In this document: one piece after another, positions 21,424-31,662 of the stretch | Numbering within the stretch: position 1 is the first letter of the stretch | Layout of the letters: every line of letters begins with the position of its first letter | Assembly: GCA_000695325.1 (NCBI GenBank) | Contig: AVPN01000221.1 | Coordinates: 3,987-64,169 of the forward strand | Source of the DNA: Pleurobrachia bachei | Taxonomy: Eukaryota > Ctenophora > Tentaculata > Cydippida > Pleurobrachiidae | Direction of reading: 5' to 3' | DNA: 60,183 bases | Program-made: the position numbers and the translations under genes | Notes under the pieces: generated by a model | Told to the model about the DNA's origin: nothing | The model's input: the letters and a program-made list of their open reading frames with translations, nothing else | The model's database searches: none

Positions 21424-22495
21424 TTATGAAATCATACACACCTTTTCTTTAAAACTGTACTCATTCAAGTACATATTTCCCTTTATCAGACCTCCCTTGC
21501 TGGTGCCCCCTATCTCACTGCCACAGAAACACTTTGCTATCTGGTTGGGTTCCCCACATGCCCCAATAGCGTAGATATGGTTCCGGGTGCACCTATACCA
21601 GGTATAGGGCTGGTTCTCTTTCGCTATCCACATAGACTTGAGGATATAAAGAGTGGGGGTATTGAAGTTTAGAAGGACTGTTGAGACTAGTGACTCCGTG
21701 GTTAGTGTAACTTCAGGTACTGTTTCATCCACAATACCAGCAGCCAGACACTGACACAACAACCTATTCCACACCCCCACCTGTTCTGTGTCCCAATACT
21801 GCCCGACAGTCAGGCCCTCCAACTCACACTCCCCTGCTAGAGTGTGGTTCAGCTTCTTAACGAGGCTAAACAAGGCCCCACACAGCCCCTGAGATTCCCA
21901 TAACAGGTTGAGGAGGTGCCGATACTCCATAACATTACGAGTCACTGGAGCGACGTTTATGTACCGCCTTGTCCTGGCCTCTAGGGAGTCCCAAGGCTCG
22001 AGAAAAGCAGCTGTTTCAAGAGCTGTCTTCCCATTTGGAGGTTTTGAAAGTCCCATCACATATCTTGATAGTGTATCGGTGGAAGAGTAAGATAGTTTCC
22101 TGCCCCGATCAATTATCTCCCCGGCGGGAGGGAGCTCTGAGACAACCGCCCTGAAAGTCTCCTCCCAGCGACTCCGCTCTTCATAGGTGTCAAACAGTGC
22201 CAGCTGGGTTCCATCTGTCGTAGCCTGGACAATGTGGGAGATAACAGAGACCAACCAGATCTGGGTGTCTTCAGCACTCCTACCCAGCTCACATGCCATG
22301 AAATCGAAATCGTAGAACAGCCACTCTCGGAGGAAATCGTCTGGTTCCTGGTCCTTGTCAAGAGGGAACAGGGAGGAGCAGTTATAGACGTGGGGTGAGA
22401 GGAAGAAGGAAGCATTAACCATCCATCGTGCTAGAGCCAGGTTTAGTCCGAACAAACACCGCTCTACATTTGATGCTGGCCAGGCCAGATTATAC
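21424..22495 (-). pseudogene. Chimeric duplicate: C-terminal exon fused to an RZ-finger exon
   Basis: From 22455 down to about 21632 the sequence repeats the C-terminal exon at 20400-21241 with scattered substitutions. At about 21631 it joins in frame to an RZ-finger exon (WYRCTRNHIYAIGACGEP...CFCGSEIGG). The order is reversed relative to the normal gene, where the RZ exon precedes the C-terminal exon. The junction therefore marks a tandem duplication or an assembly join. Confidence 0.75.
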
Positions 22496-22627
22496 CCCTG
22501 GAAATAATGGGAGGGTGTGATGGGGTGATTTTATCATAACTGACAACTGTGCCTGAAATACATTATTGTTTTTACACCGAACGAACGACACTCTGGTACT
22601 TGTCACCCATGAATACATAACAAATTA

Positions 22628-23317
22628 TGCACACAGTACCTTTTCTTTAAAGCTGTACTCATTGATGTACATGTTTCCCTTTATCAGACCTCCCTTGCTG
22701 GTACCCCCTATCTCACTGCCACAGAAACACTTTGCTATCTGGTTGGGTTCCCCACATGCCCCAATAGCATAGATATGGTTCCGGGTGCACCTATACCAGG
22801 TATAGGGCTGGTTCTCTTTTGCTATCCACCTGACAATAGTAATGTTAGAACTCTTGGAATTCAATAACAATGGGTAACAATTATGACAAAGTAACAAACT
22901 ACCTCTCTGAGAAGTTATCAACAATGTGTAATATTTTAAGTACCTCTCAGTTAGAGTGTGTCGGAACTTTCCAAACATGTCCTCCCTCATTACAGGTAGC
23001 TGTTTCTTCTCTGTCCGAAGAGGGTAACACCTCATATAGTCCAGTGTGGTCACCAGATCATTCCTGTCGGGAACCTGGTCCAGGCACCAGTTCAAGAAGA
23101 AAAGAGGGAGGGCTGAGGACTCGGTTTTGTGGAGCCTATCAAACAGATATTTAGCATTGTTAGGTTGCTGTTCCTCTTTTTCTGTGCTGGTGTGAGGTTT
23201 ATTCTTCCCGTACACCAGTCTGTTTATTTTCTCCTTCTCAACTTCAATTTCACGGTGACGATTCGTCCCAATCAGTTCTGTCTCACCTTTACGCAGTAAA
23301 TCCACTCTTCCAAAACT
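22628..23317 (-). CDS. RNF213-like exons: helical exon plus RZ zinc-finger exon (copy A)
   Basis: Two exons. The first (to about 22944) begins after an acceptor with FGRVDLLRKGETELIG and ends FGKFRHTLTER before a GTACTT donor. The second (about 22828-22640) encodes the RZ finger WYRCTRNHIYAIGACGEPN with the CFCG and IGG pattern. RZ fingers occur in RNF213 and ZNFX1; in RNF213 the domain takes part in ubiquitin transfer and antimicrobial defence. Which of the copies belongs to the working gene cannot be decided here. Confidence 0.6.
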
Positions 23318-23456
23318 GAAAATACATTCAGTAAACATACACACTGTAACTCGTCCGAGTTAAATCTTTATGTAAGTTAATTTATTAAAGTCAAAGCAAA
23401 CAAAAAGAAACTACAGGAATAAATAGAAAGACAGGGATGTGATTATATCGTTCACC

Positions 23457-24000
23457 TCACCTCAATGATGGAATAACAGCATTGTAAAGACAAAACTCAG
23501 TGTCCAGTGTTATGTCATAATTCGCCAGGGCGGCGATACCAGATTTCTCAGTAACACGTTTCAGTAACAGTATCTTCTGATGGAGGTTAGCTGAGGCCAA
23601 ATCGAGCAACTCAGGATCTTCGTAAACCTGTCGTCTCCACAACAAACTGAACATGGGCTCTACGGCCGTTTCCATTGCTTCAATCAGTGACCCCTTGTTG
23701 CCAGCAGTTTTGATAATTGATTCAGTTGGCATGAGGTCATATGTCCCCATCAGGTACTCCGGATCTAAGATAGGAATGGGTGGGAGTTCTGGGTTCTGTT
23801 GAATACCAATAGCAAGTTGGACGAGAAAGGGCAGTCGGTTCTTTCTGAAACAGTACCAAAACTCTCCCTTGAAGTTCTGTACTAGCGGAGATAGCGTCAG
23901 TTCAGAGAGATATGTGGCTTCAGAGCAATCGCTACTTTCAGAACCAGTTCCTCTGTTGGAGAATGCTCTAAAATCCTTGATGAGGCACTCGACGAATATT
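23457..24000 (-). pseudogene. RNF213-like exon fragment (copy A), truncated at its 5' side
   Basis: About 180 codons matching the 3' part of the exon at 24905-25891 (ECLIKDFRAFSNRGTGSE to YNAVIPSLR, then a GTGAGG donor). At about 24000 it breaks into intron sequence that also occurs at 21318. It supplies an upstream exon for copy A but has lost its own start. Confidence 0.75.
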
Positions 24001-24117
24001 TTATATACACCTCCCATCCCCTAAAAATCGACTGGCGTCTGCTTGTTGTAAAAGATGGAAGAATTTAATTTTCACCAACGAATACGAAACTAATTTGTAT
24101 TATGAAATCATACACAC

Positions 24118-25891
24118 CTTTTCTTTAAAACTGTACTCATTCAAGTACATATTTCCCTTTATCAGACCTCCCTTGCTGGTGCCCCCTATCTCACTGCCAC
24201 AGAAACACTTTGCTATCTGGTTGGGTTCCCCACATGCCCCAATAGCGTAGATATGGTTCCGGGTGCACCTATACCAGGTATAGGGCTGGTTCTCTTTCGC
24301 TATCCACCTGGCAATAGTAATGTTAGAACTCTTGGAAAATCAATTATAATGGGTAACAATTCATTTTGTGACGAAGCATAACAAATACTACCTCTCAGTT
24401 AGAGTGTGTCGAAACTTTCCAAACATGTCCTCCCTCATAACAGGTAGCTGTTTCTTCTCTGTCCGAAGAGGGTAACACCTTATATAGTCCAGTGTGGTGA
24501 CCAGATCATTCCTGTCGGGAACCTGGTCCAGGCACCAGTTCAGAAAGAAAAGAGGGAGGGCTGAGGACTCTGTTTTGTGGAGTCTATCAAACAGATATTT
24601 AGCATTGTTAGGTTGCTGCTCCTCTTTCTCTGTGCTAGTGTGGGGTTTATTCTTCCCGTACACAAGTCTGTTTATTTTCTCCTTCTCAACTTCAATTTCA
24701 CGATGACGATTCGTCCCAATCAGTTCTGTCTCACCTTTACGCAGTAAATCCACTCTTCCAAAACTGAAAATACATTCAGTAAACATACACACACATTGAG
24801 CAGGCTCAATTTAGAAATACATTCAATTAAATAATTTCAGTTAGCAAACAAAAAGAAACTACAGGAATAAATAGAAAGACAGGGATGTGATTATATCGTT
24901 CACCTCACCTCAATGATGGAATAACAGCATTGTAAAGACAAAACTCAGTGTCCAGTGTTATGTCATAATTCGCCAGGGCGGCGATACCAGATTTCTCAGT
25001 AACACGTTTCAGTAACAGTATCTTCTGATGGAGGTTAGCTGAGGCCAAATCGAGCAACTCAGGATCTTCGTAAACCTGTCGTCTCCACAACAAACTGAAC
25101 ATGGGCTCAACAGCTGTTTCCATAGCTTCAATCAGGGACCCCTTGTTACCAGCAGTTTTGATAATTGATTCAGTTGGCATGAGGTCATATGTCCCCATCA
25201 GGTACTCCGGATCTAAGATAGGAATGGGTGGGAGTTCTGGGTTCTGTTGAATACCAATAGCAAGTTGGACGAGAAAGGGCAGTCGGTTCTTTCTGAAACA
25301 GTACCAAAACTCTCCCTTGAAGTTCTGTACTAGCGGAGATAGCGTCAGTTCAGAGAGATATGTGGCTTCAGAGCAATCGCTACTTTCAGAACCAGTTCCT
25401 CTGTTGGAGAATGCTCTAAAATCCTTGATGAGGCACTCGACCAGATATGGATCGGCCAGATCGAGGTCTTTGAACACACTCCAGGAATCCTTGATTGGTA
25501 AATTAGAGATGTAACATTCGTGTAAAGCCTGTCGAACATAATGAAAGATGTTGTACGAAAAGGGGAACTGTGCTTTGTATCTCCTCTCCAGTGAAGACGT
25601 AGGGAGGGTTACAGCTTTCTCAAAGTTAGAAAACAGCTCCTGTAATATCCTCCAAGTGCGAGGATACTTCTCAATAAGTTCCAAGTTTTTAAACATGTCC
25701 AATGATTGTATCTCATTCCAAGTCAATGGCTTCTCAAACTTGGAAAAGAATAACTTTCGTTGAAGGGCTGTATCAGTATTGTTAGAGCAAGCATGGTGGA
25801 ACTCACCAAAACTTATTTCTCCCCGCTTTAACTTCTGTAGGTATAATCTTTTCGTCTTTCGAGTACGGTACAATAGTCGATCTTTACTACG
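24118..25891 (-). CDS. RNF213-like exons, copy B (three exons: helical, helical, RZ finger)
   Basis: Best-preserved run of this gene. The exon 25891 to about 24910 begins after TTTCCAG with RSKDRLLYRTRKTKRLYLQ and ends IPSLR. The next exon, to about 24388, encodes GRVDLLRKGETELIGTNR onward. The RZ-finger exon is 24307-24118. Phases agree with copy A. Upstream exons with the AAA and RING parts expected of RNF213 are absent; a LINE copy starts just upstream at 25917. Family assignment is moderate and based mainly on the RZ finger plus gene size. Confidence 0.6.
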
Positions 25892-25916
25892 CTGGAAATC
25901 TGTTGGATCTCAATAG

Positions 25917-26310
25917 ACTTTTTTTTTTCTGCGAATTTGGCAATTTGCCCGAAAATGGAACAACCCGGGCCGCTTTCAAACGATTAATGTCAGTTTTATA
26001 AATCTTTGGTTATCAGTTGATATGAGCAAAACCCCCTCTTATACGCTATTGATTTTGAACGATTACATTCAAATTAAGCCTTAAGGACAAGACGCGCTGA
26101 CCGTAATTGAGTAAAAAATCGGTCAAAATTCCCTTCAGCTCACCAAAAACGGAAATTTTGCTTTCAAACGTATCCATTATCCTTCACTATCCTTCACGCT
26201 TCGTTTCATGCCTTAAAAACAGAAGGAAACAGGCAACATCTTGATTTTAGAGGTTGGTTCCAGTTTCCACTTTTTGAGAAAAAGGATCTGACACGGGCGC
26301 GTTTAAAATC
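25917..26310 (-). mobile_element. Short LINE-derived copy ending in poly(A) (minus strand)
   Basis: The plus strand starts with a T-run (CTTTTTTTTTTCTGCGAATT), the poly(A) end of a minus-strand insertion, identical to that at 29762. Sequence at about 26145-26300 matches 30680-30815 of the larger element, but the reverse-transcriptase region between is missing. It looks like an internally deleted relative of the element at 29760-30830, inserted beside another copy of the same host gene. Confidence 0.7.
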
Positions 26311-27370
26311 TGGGTGCCTTGCGACTTTGCAGGTGCGTGCTACCAAAAGAGTATACTTAGACCGACTTTTTCCAAACGGCTATTAGCTATAGCCACGCAA
26401 TAACATGGCTATTCAGTAAACTAAACGGCATCTGATAGAGAATCGATAGCCCTAACCGAATCCCCAAACCAAACCCTAACCAGACCCTAACGGTTAGCCC
26501 TAACCCAGATTTTAACGTTTTCCATCTGACACGCCCGACTTTTTTCAAGCGGCTATAGCCACGCAACCACATGGCCAATGTGAGTAAACTAAAGTCGGAT
26601 TTTTTGAATTTGTCACCCCCCTTTTGTCGCACGGCGTCGTATTTGAGCGTGACAGCTCCCACTTGCTCTCACTTTTCATCAAAAAACCGATAATGACCGG
26701 AAAGAGCATAATTTTGGGAGTCCGTAAAACTTTGGTTTGACCAAATTTACCGAGAAACAAAGGCGTGAGACTCTTTACTTACTTTTACTTGTTTTGGCTC
26801 TCACGGTGAGAGCCAACACAAGATTCCGACGCGCAAATAAAAACTCACGCTCCACCAAGGGGGGTGACAACTTCAAACAAGAATTATTATTGCATTATGT
26901 TTCATAATGCTGTGTTTCCCTGCCAACCGATCACTGATAAACGATGAGATCTGGTAACTGTAAGCGCCGCTCACAGTCACACCAGACGATACCATGCAAT
27001 GTGATCTGATCGACTGCCAACGCCTAATTACAATGTTATGTGAGACGAGGCTATGCATGGGAAACTTCTCACGTTCCTTCACTGAAGGCTTCAGCCACCA
27101 TACTAACGAGCTGAGCTTTTAACCCTTTAAGTTTCAATCAGATTTACCGAGTATAGTATAGCCTGTACTGTAACGCGCAAGGTGTGGAAACATACCATGC
27201 ATTGAGAGTGTGCGCGCACAGCAATTTGTGAGCGCGCGCCACCGAAATCCGTACTGAAATAACTTTGCGGACGAACTTTTCAAAATTGTCAGCATCGCGG
27301 TTGTTATGATCTCCGTGACGTTACGCGATTTTGACCACGCTCGAGTTACTATTTCAAATCCGAGATTTCT
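26310..27370. repeat. Repeat-rich non-coding stretch with telomere-like motifs
   Basis: It holds a direct repeat of about 60 nt (26367 and 26528: GACTTTTT...CGGCTAT...AGCCACGCAA). Between the copies are degenerate CCCTAAC motifs (26450-26515), resembling interstitial TTAGGG-type repeats. No coding frame is convincing. It may be the remainder of one or more unidentified transposons. Confidence 0.55.
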
Positions 27371-27380
27371 AAACCCTTTA

Positions 27381-27445
27381 TGATCTTTTTAGCACACGTG
27401 CTAAAACGATCATACCGGGTGGATGCCCTTCGGGCATCCACCCGG
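27381..27445. repeat. Two adjacent strong hairpins
   Basis: Hairpin 1: arms 27381-27395 and 27398-27412, 15 bp with one mismatch and a 2-nt turn. Hairpin 2: arms 27415-27428 and 27432-27445, 14 bp perfect (CCGGGTGGATGCCC) around TTC. They are two bases apart and followed by an A-run and T-run. Function unknown; they may be a transposon end or a structured RNA. Confidence 0.75.
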
Positions 27446-28137
27446 GCAGGGAAAAAATCTTTTTGGCTAGGTGGCCCACAGTGTATCATCGCCAACTATT
27501 ACGTTCCTACCCCGGCTTAGGGTTACCCATGGAACAAGCATCACGTGACAATTACCCGATGTGCGCTTGGGCTAGTCGTGGAACTGTATGTGTAAGTGCA
27601 CTACGTTCCTCCTTTTTTGACAATATCCGACTTTACCCATTTCACTTTACCCCAACACTTACATTCTCTTTGCATAGCGTTTCTGGCATTTTGCACTTGA
27701 AATTGTGCCAAAAAAGTGACAATGTTACTTGTCCAAATAACAGGCGATCATCCAACGAAATATACTAGCTTGTATTAGGAACAGCAGCTTTTAATAATTG
27801 GTCCAACAAATACATGAACTGCATCATCAGCTATGTTATGCTGTCCCTGGGGGATCTGGGCAAGATACGAGTTCAGTGACCCAGTCACTACCAGCCGCAC
27901 GCAGCGGGGCAAACTAAACCTGCAAATGGGGGATGGCATCACCAAGATACAAGTTCGAACATTGATATGTATCTCTGCTCACATCCTTCATCTATAGGAC
28001 CAGGTCCAGTAACTATAGGCAGCCCCCTCAGCTTTCCTGTTCCCCTCCTCTCCACCATATGGTTCCTGATTGGCTGATTACCAGTCACGTGACCTAAATA
28101 ATGAGTTCTGATTGGTCGTTTACTTGTGTCGGTCGGT
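27446..28137. other. Non-coding stretch with a diverged repeat of the downstream exon's end
   Basis: 27990-28070 is a diverged copy of 28135-28215, the 3' end of the membrane-protein exon (GGxxCAGGTCCAGTA and a following C-rich tract). An open plus-strand frame at 27463-27768 has no support. Nothing else was recognised. Confidence 0.5.
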
Positions 28138-28905
28138 TTACAACACCTCATCCATGGGATCAGGTCCAGTACTTCTCTCCCCCTCGGCAGCTCCCCTAAT
28201 CCCCTCCTCAATCTCCACAACTTCCTCTCCTGCACCACACATACACGGACATGTCCAGTTGAGAGCAGAACTAACGACACAACTGAGAGGAAGGACCACG
28301 AGCACCGCACACTCAATCCCCGGTAGAGGATCCTCATCACGAAGTAGACACCACACCATAACGCACACCCGAAACACCCAAAGACCCAGCTTTGTAGCGG
28401 CAATTAGACCCAGCCTGACGTTTGCCTCAACGGGCCACTGTTCTTCTTCATTACCATCACCGCGGGTGGTGATTTTACAGCACAGCATTCTCAGTATAAA
28501 GAGGGATAGGACGAGGGAGAGGGTTGAGAGGTAGATGGTGCGGTAGAGCGGTGTGCCACCTTTCAGTGGATCACCGGTACAGAGAGGAGATGAGCCGTAG
28601 TAGTGGAGATCTTGATAACTGAAGGTATCAGGGATGGAGGTGAGGGAGGTGAGGGACTCCACCATACTCACGACTGTCGGGTTGCTTTTGTTGTCCTCCA
28701 CGAAATTATCATAGATCTTCTGAAGGTTGGCAGGGTTCCAATTTACAGTAGGATCTTTGGCAACTTGCCAAAAAGGGTTGTCCGGGTTCATCCTGGCCCA
28801 AATACGGAAGGTATCCGACATAATTCCATGGTTTGCGATTGGCAGAAGTGCTTGGCATACAACCGGGATGGTTAGAAAGATGCCGGTGATGTATGTCCCC
28901 GGTTC
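28138..28905 (-). CDS. Exon of an unrecognised multi-pass membrane protein
   Basis: About 255 codons with at least four hydrophobic segments (ITGIFLTIPVVCQALLPIA, TIYLSTLSLVLSLFILRML, a segment around LGLWVFRVCVMVWCLL, and VLVVLPLSCVVSSALNW). An extracellular-looking loop with cysteines lies between the first two, and an acidic cytosolic tail ends MDEVL. I cannot name the family. At 28905 the frame runs without a stop into the RNF213-like exon (28906-29707), giving one 556-codon chimeric ORF that is almost certainly a duplication junction. Confidence 0.6.
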   Translation of the reverse strand, partial: EPGTYITGIFLTIPVVCQALLPIANHGIMSDTFRIWARMNPDNPFWQVAKDPTVNWNPANLQKIYDNFVEDNKSNPTVVSMVESLTSLTSIPDTFSYQDLHYYGSSPLCTGDPLKGGTPLYRTIYLSTLSLVLSLFILRMLCCKITTRGDGNEEEQWPVEANVRLGLIAATKLGLWVFRVCVMVWCLLRDEDPLPGIECAVLVVLPLSCVVSSALNWTCPCMCGAGEEVVEIEEGIRGAAEGERSTGPDPMDEVL

Positions 28906-29707
28906 AGGATCTTCGTAAACCTGTCGTCTCCACAACAAACTGAACATGGGCTCAACAGCTGTTTCCATAGCTTCAATCAGGGACCCCTTGTTACCAGCAG
29001 TTTTGATAATTGATTCAGTTGGCAGGAGATCATATGTTCCCATCAGATACTCCGGGTCTAGGATTGGAATGGGCGGGAGTTCTGGGTTCTGTTGAATACC
29101 AATAGCAAGTTGGACGAGAAAGGGCAGTCGGTTCTTTCTGAAACAGTACCAAAACTCTCCCTTGAAGTTCTGTACTAGCGGAGATAGCGTCAGTTCAGAG
29201 AGATATGTGGCTTCAGAGCAATCGCTACTTTCAGAACCAGTTCCTCTGTTGGAGAATGCTCTAAAATCCTTGATGAGGCACTCGACAAGATATGGATCGG
29301 CTAGATCTAGATCTTTGAACACACTCCAGGAATCCTTGATGGGTAAATTGGAGATGTAACATTCGTGTACAGCCTGCCTAACATAATGAAAGATGTTGTA
29401 CGAAAAGGGGAACTGTGCTTTGTATCTCCTCTCCAGTGAAGACGTAGGGAGGGTTACAGCTTTCTCAAAGTTAGAAAACAGCTCCTGTAATATCCTCCAA
29501 GTGCGAGGATACTTCTCAATAAGTTCCAAGTTTTTAAACATGTCCAATGATTGTATCTCATTCCAAGTCAATGGCTTCTCAAACTTGGAAAAGAATAACT
29601 TTCGTTGAAGGGCTGTATCAGTATTGTTAGAGCAAGCATGGTGGAACTCACCAAAACTTATTTCTCCCCGCTTTAACTTCTGTAGGTATAATCTTTTCGT
29701 CTTTCGA
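28906..29707 (-). pseudogene. RNF213-like exon, copy C, truncated at both ends
   Basis: It matches 25063-25862 closely (KTKRLYLQKLKRGEISFGEF to MFSLLWRRQVYEDPE). The 3' side is fused to the membrane-protein exon. The 5' side enters a 50-nt block (29708-29757) that is the plain complement of 25863-25912, then a LINE. The natural exon start with its acceptor is destroyed by that block. Confidence 0.8.
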
Positions 29708-29757
29708 CATGCCATGTTATCAGCTAGAAATGATGCGACCTTTAGACAACCTAGAGT

Positions 29758-30830
29758 ATAGACTTTTTTTTTTCTGCGAATTTGGCAATTTGCCCGAAAA
29801 TGGAACAACNNNNNNNNNNNNNNNNNNNNNNNNNNNNNNNNNNNNNNNNNNNNNNNNNNNNNNNNNNNNNNNNNNNNNNNNNNNNNNNNNNNNNNNNNNN
29901 NNNNNNNNNNNNNNNNNNNNNNNNNNNNNNNNNNNNNNNNNNNNNNNNNNNNNNNNNNNNNNNNNNNNNNNNNNNNNNNNNNNNNNNNNNNNNNNNNNNN
30001 NNNNNNNNNNNNNNNNNNNNNNNNNNNNNNNNNNNNNNNNNNNNNNNNNNNNNNNNNNNNNNNNNNNNNNNNNNNNNNNNNNNNNNNNNNNNNNNNNNNN
30101 NNNNNNNNNNNNNNNNNNNNNNNNNNNNNNNNNNNNNNNNNNNNNNNNNNNNNNNNNNNNNNGCATATGTAAGCGGGATAGTCTGGTTACAATTGGATGG
30201 GGCCTGAGCATTAAAAGCTCTCACGTCAAACATTGCCTTGTCCATTTTGTTCCAGAATCCTCTCGTTGAGATGTCCAATCTGGCGTTATCCTCGGTAATC
30301 GTCCCTTCAGGAAGGTCTCTTCCGTTGGTTGGGAGGAGAGAGGGCTCCATTTCAGTACCGTCGCATACCCGAGTAAGCTCCGCTGCTATATAGTCTCGAA
30401 TACGGTTGTGTCTCAGAGCTACATATCCACCCTTTTTGCATGATAGTGCATGTTCAACGGTGTTCAGTTCATCACATGCACAGTTCGTGGGCCTAGCCTC
30501 TCCCACGATGGGTAGATTGTACCGGATTGACAGTGCATCTTGAAATTCCTGCCTGTTCAGGTTGAAGTTGAGTTGTTGGATGGGTAGACATGTTAGGTAT
30601 GCAGAAGAATTTTTCTCGCTGATCAGGTCCAAGTTTCTCCGTGCACTCTCACTTAGCTGTCCTCTGATAGTCTCGTGTAAACTAAAAACGGAAATTTTGC
30701 TTGCAAACGTATCCATTATCCTTCACGCTTCGTTTCGTGCCTTAAAAACAGAAGGACACAGGCAACATCTTGATTTTAGAGGTTGGTTCCACTTTTTGAG
30801 AAAAAGGATCTGACACGGCCGCGCCCGGAA
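29758..30830 (-). mobile_element. Non-LTR retrotransposon with C-terminal Cys-His/endonuclease-like region, gapped
   Basis: The minus-strand frame 30716-30163 encodes FNLNRQEFQDALSIRYNLP, a CACDE...HALSCKKGGYVALRHN cysteine-histidine motif and DNARLDISTRGFW...MFDVRAFN. This is the tail typical of a reverse-transcriptase family common in cnidarians and sponges, with a restriction-endonuclease-like DvR motif. The N gap 29810-30162 hides the end of the frame. The element ends in a poly(A) tail at 29762 on the minus strand and is 5'-truncated near 30830. Confidence 0.75.
29810..30162. other. Assembly gap
   Basis: A run of N of 353 bases inside the LINE. Confidence 1.
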
Positions 30831-31660
30831 TAAAGATAATTTTAAACGATCAGCTCGGCGCGGCGTACGTTTGCAGCGATTAATGCTAATTTATTTGGCG
30901 CGGCTGCAAAATGAATGTAACGCGCGGCACCAAATTAAATGCAAATTTGAATTTTCTGAGGCAACGTCGCTTGTAAAAAAGTTTTGAAACTTTTTTGGTT
31001 GGAATGCGCTGCAATCCCCTCATGCGCGCCACCCGCAACGAAGGGCCTGCAGCGTATGCCAACTTTTTTGGACACTTTTTCGATTTTTTATTTCTTGATT
31101 TCAGATTTCCAATTCCGCCTCTCACCTCTGTGTAGTTCTTTCTGTTATATGGGATGTGCTATTTCTGTCTCTATGCAATATTTCTGTCTATGAGCTCTGT
31201 TTGCTCATGTCTCACCAGTCACCACTACAAAGACCCGATGGCCGGGGTCCGGCCTCCGGGCCCCAACCAATAAGACGAGATGCCTGAATCCGGATACCAT
31301 CAGGCTGAATTAAACTTACCAGAAAAAACCCACAATCGATCCCTGCTACTCATCAAACTTTTAAGTCTGGCAATGCAACTAGATCTTACGGCCTCCCCAA
31401 TCGCTTCACCCTTGTTCGTTCAGGAGATCTATGTTCCCTAGCTAAATCCCTTTTACAAATGGTAAGTTGCGTGACCCGTGTTCAAAATCTGTCATAATCA
31501 CAACACTTCTCCTATTTATGAAATACAGTGATATGAATGCATAATGGAAATGTTGTATTGTTTTCTCGATTACTTGTAGCTCACATTTAAATGGTTTATA
31601 AAATCAACTCCTTTTAGCCAATGGGCACTAATAACTGGAGCCACCAACTTGTGAAAGTTT
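30831..31660. other. Intergenic stretch, no gene recognised
   Basis: CpG-containing sequence at 30830-31060, then AT-rich sequence before the THAP gene. A GC-rich palindromic patch (GGCCGGGGTCCGGCC near 31240) is present. There is no convincing frame. Confidence 0.45.
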
Positions 31661-31662
31661 AG

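Noticed and set aside
27415-27445. Bacterial-type intrinsic terminator
   Set aside because: A GC stem followed by mixed A and T runs looks terminator-like, but the context is animal DNA with spliced genes and there is no sign of bacterial contamination.
27412-27480. Helitron 3' end
   Set aside because: A hairpin followed by CTAG about 22 bases later is weakly similar, but the spacing is too long and no Rep/helicase or 5' TC end is visible.
27463-27768. Plus-strand ORF of 101 codons
   Set aside because: No family pattern, no exon signals and unremarkable composition; it lies in repeat-rich DNA.
31230-31275. tRNA gene
   Set aside because: The GC-rich patch does not fold into a cloverleaf with A and B box sequences.
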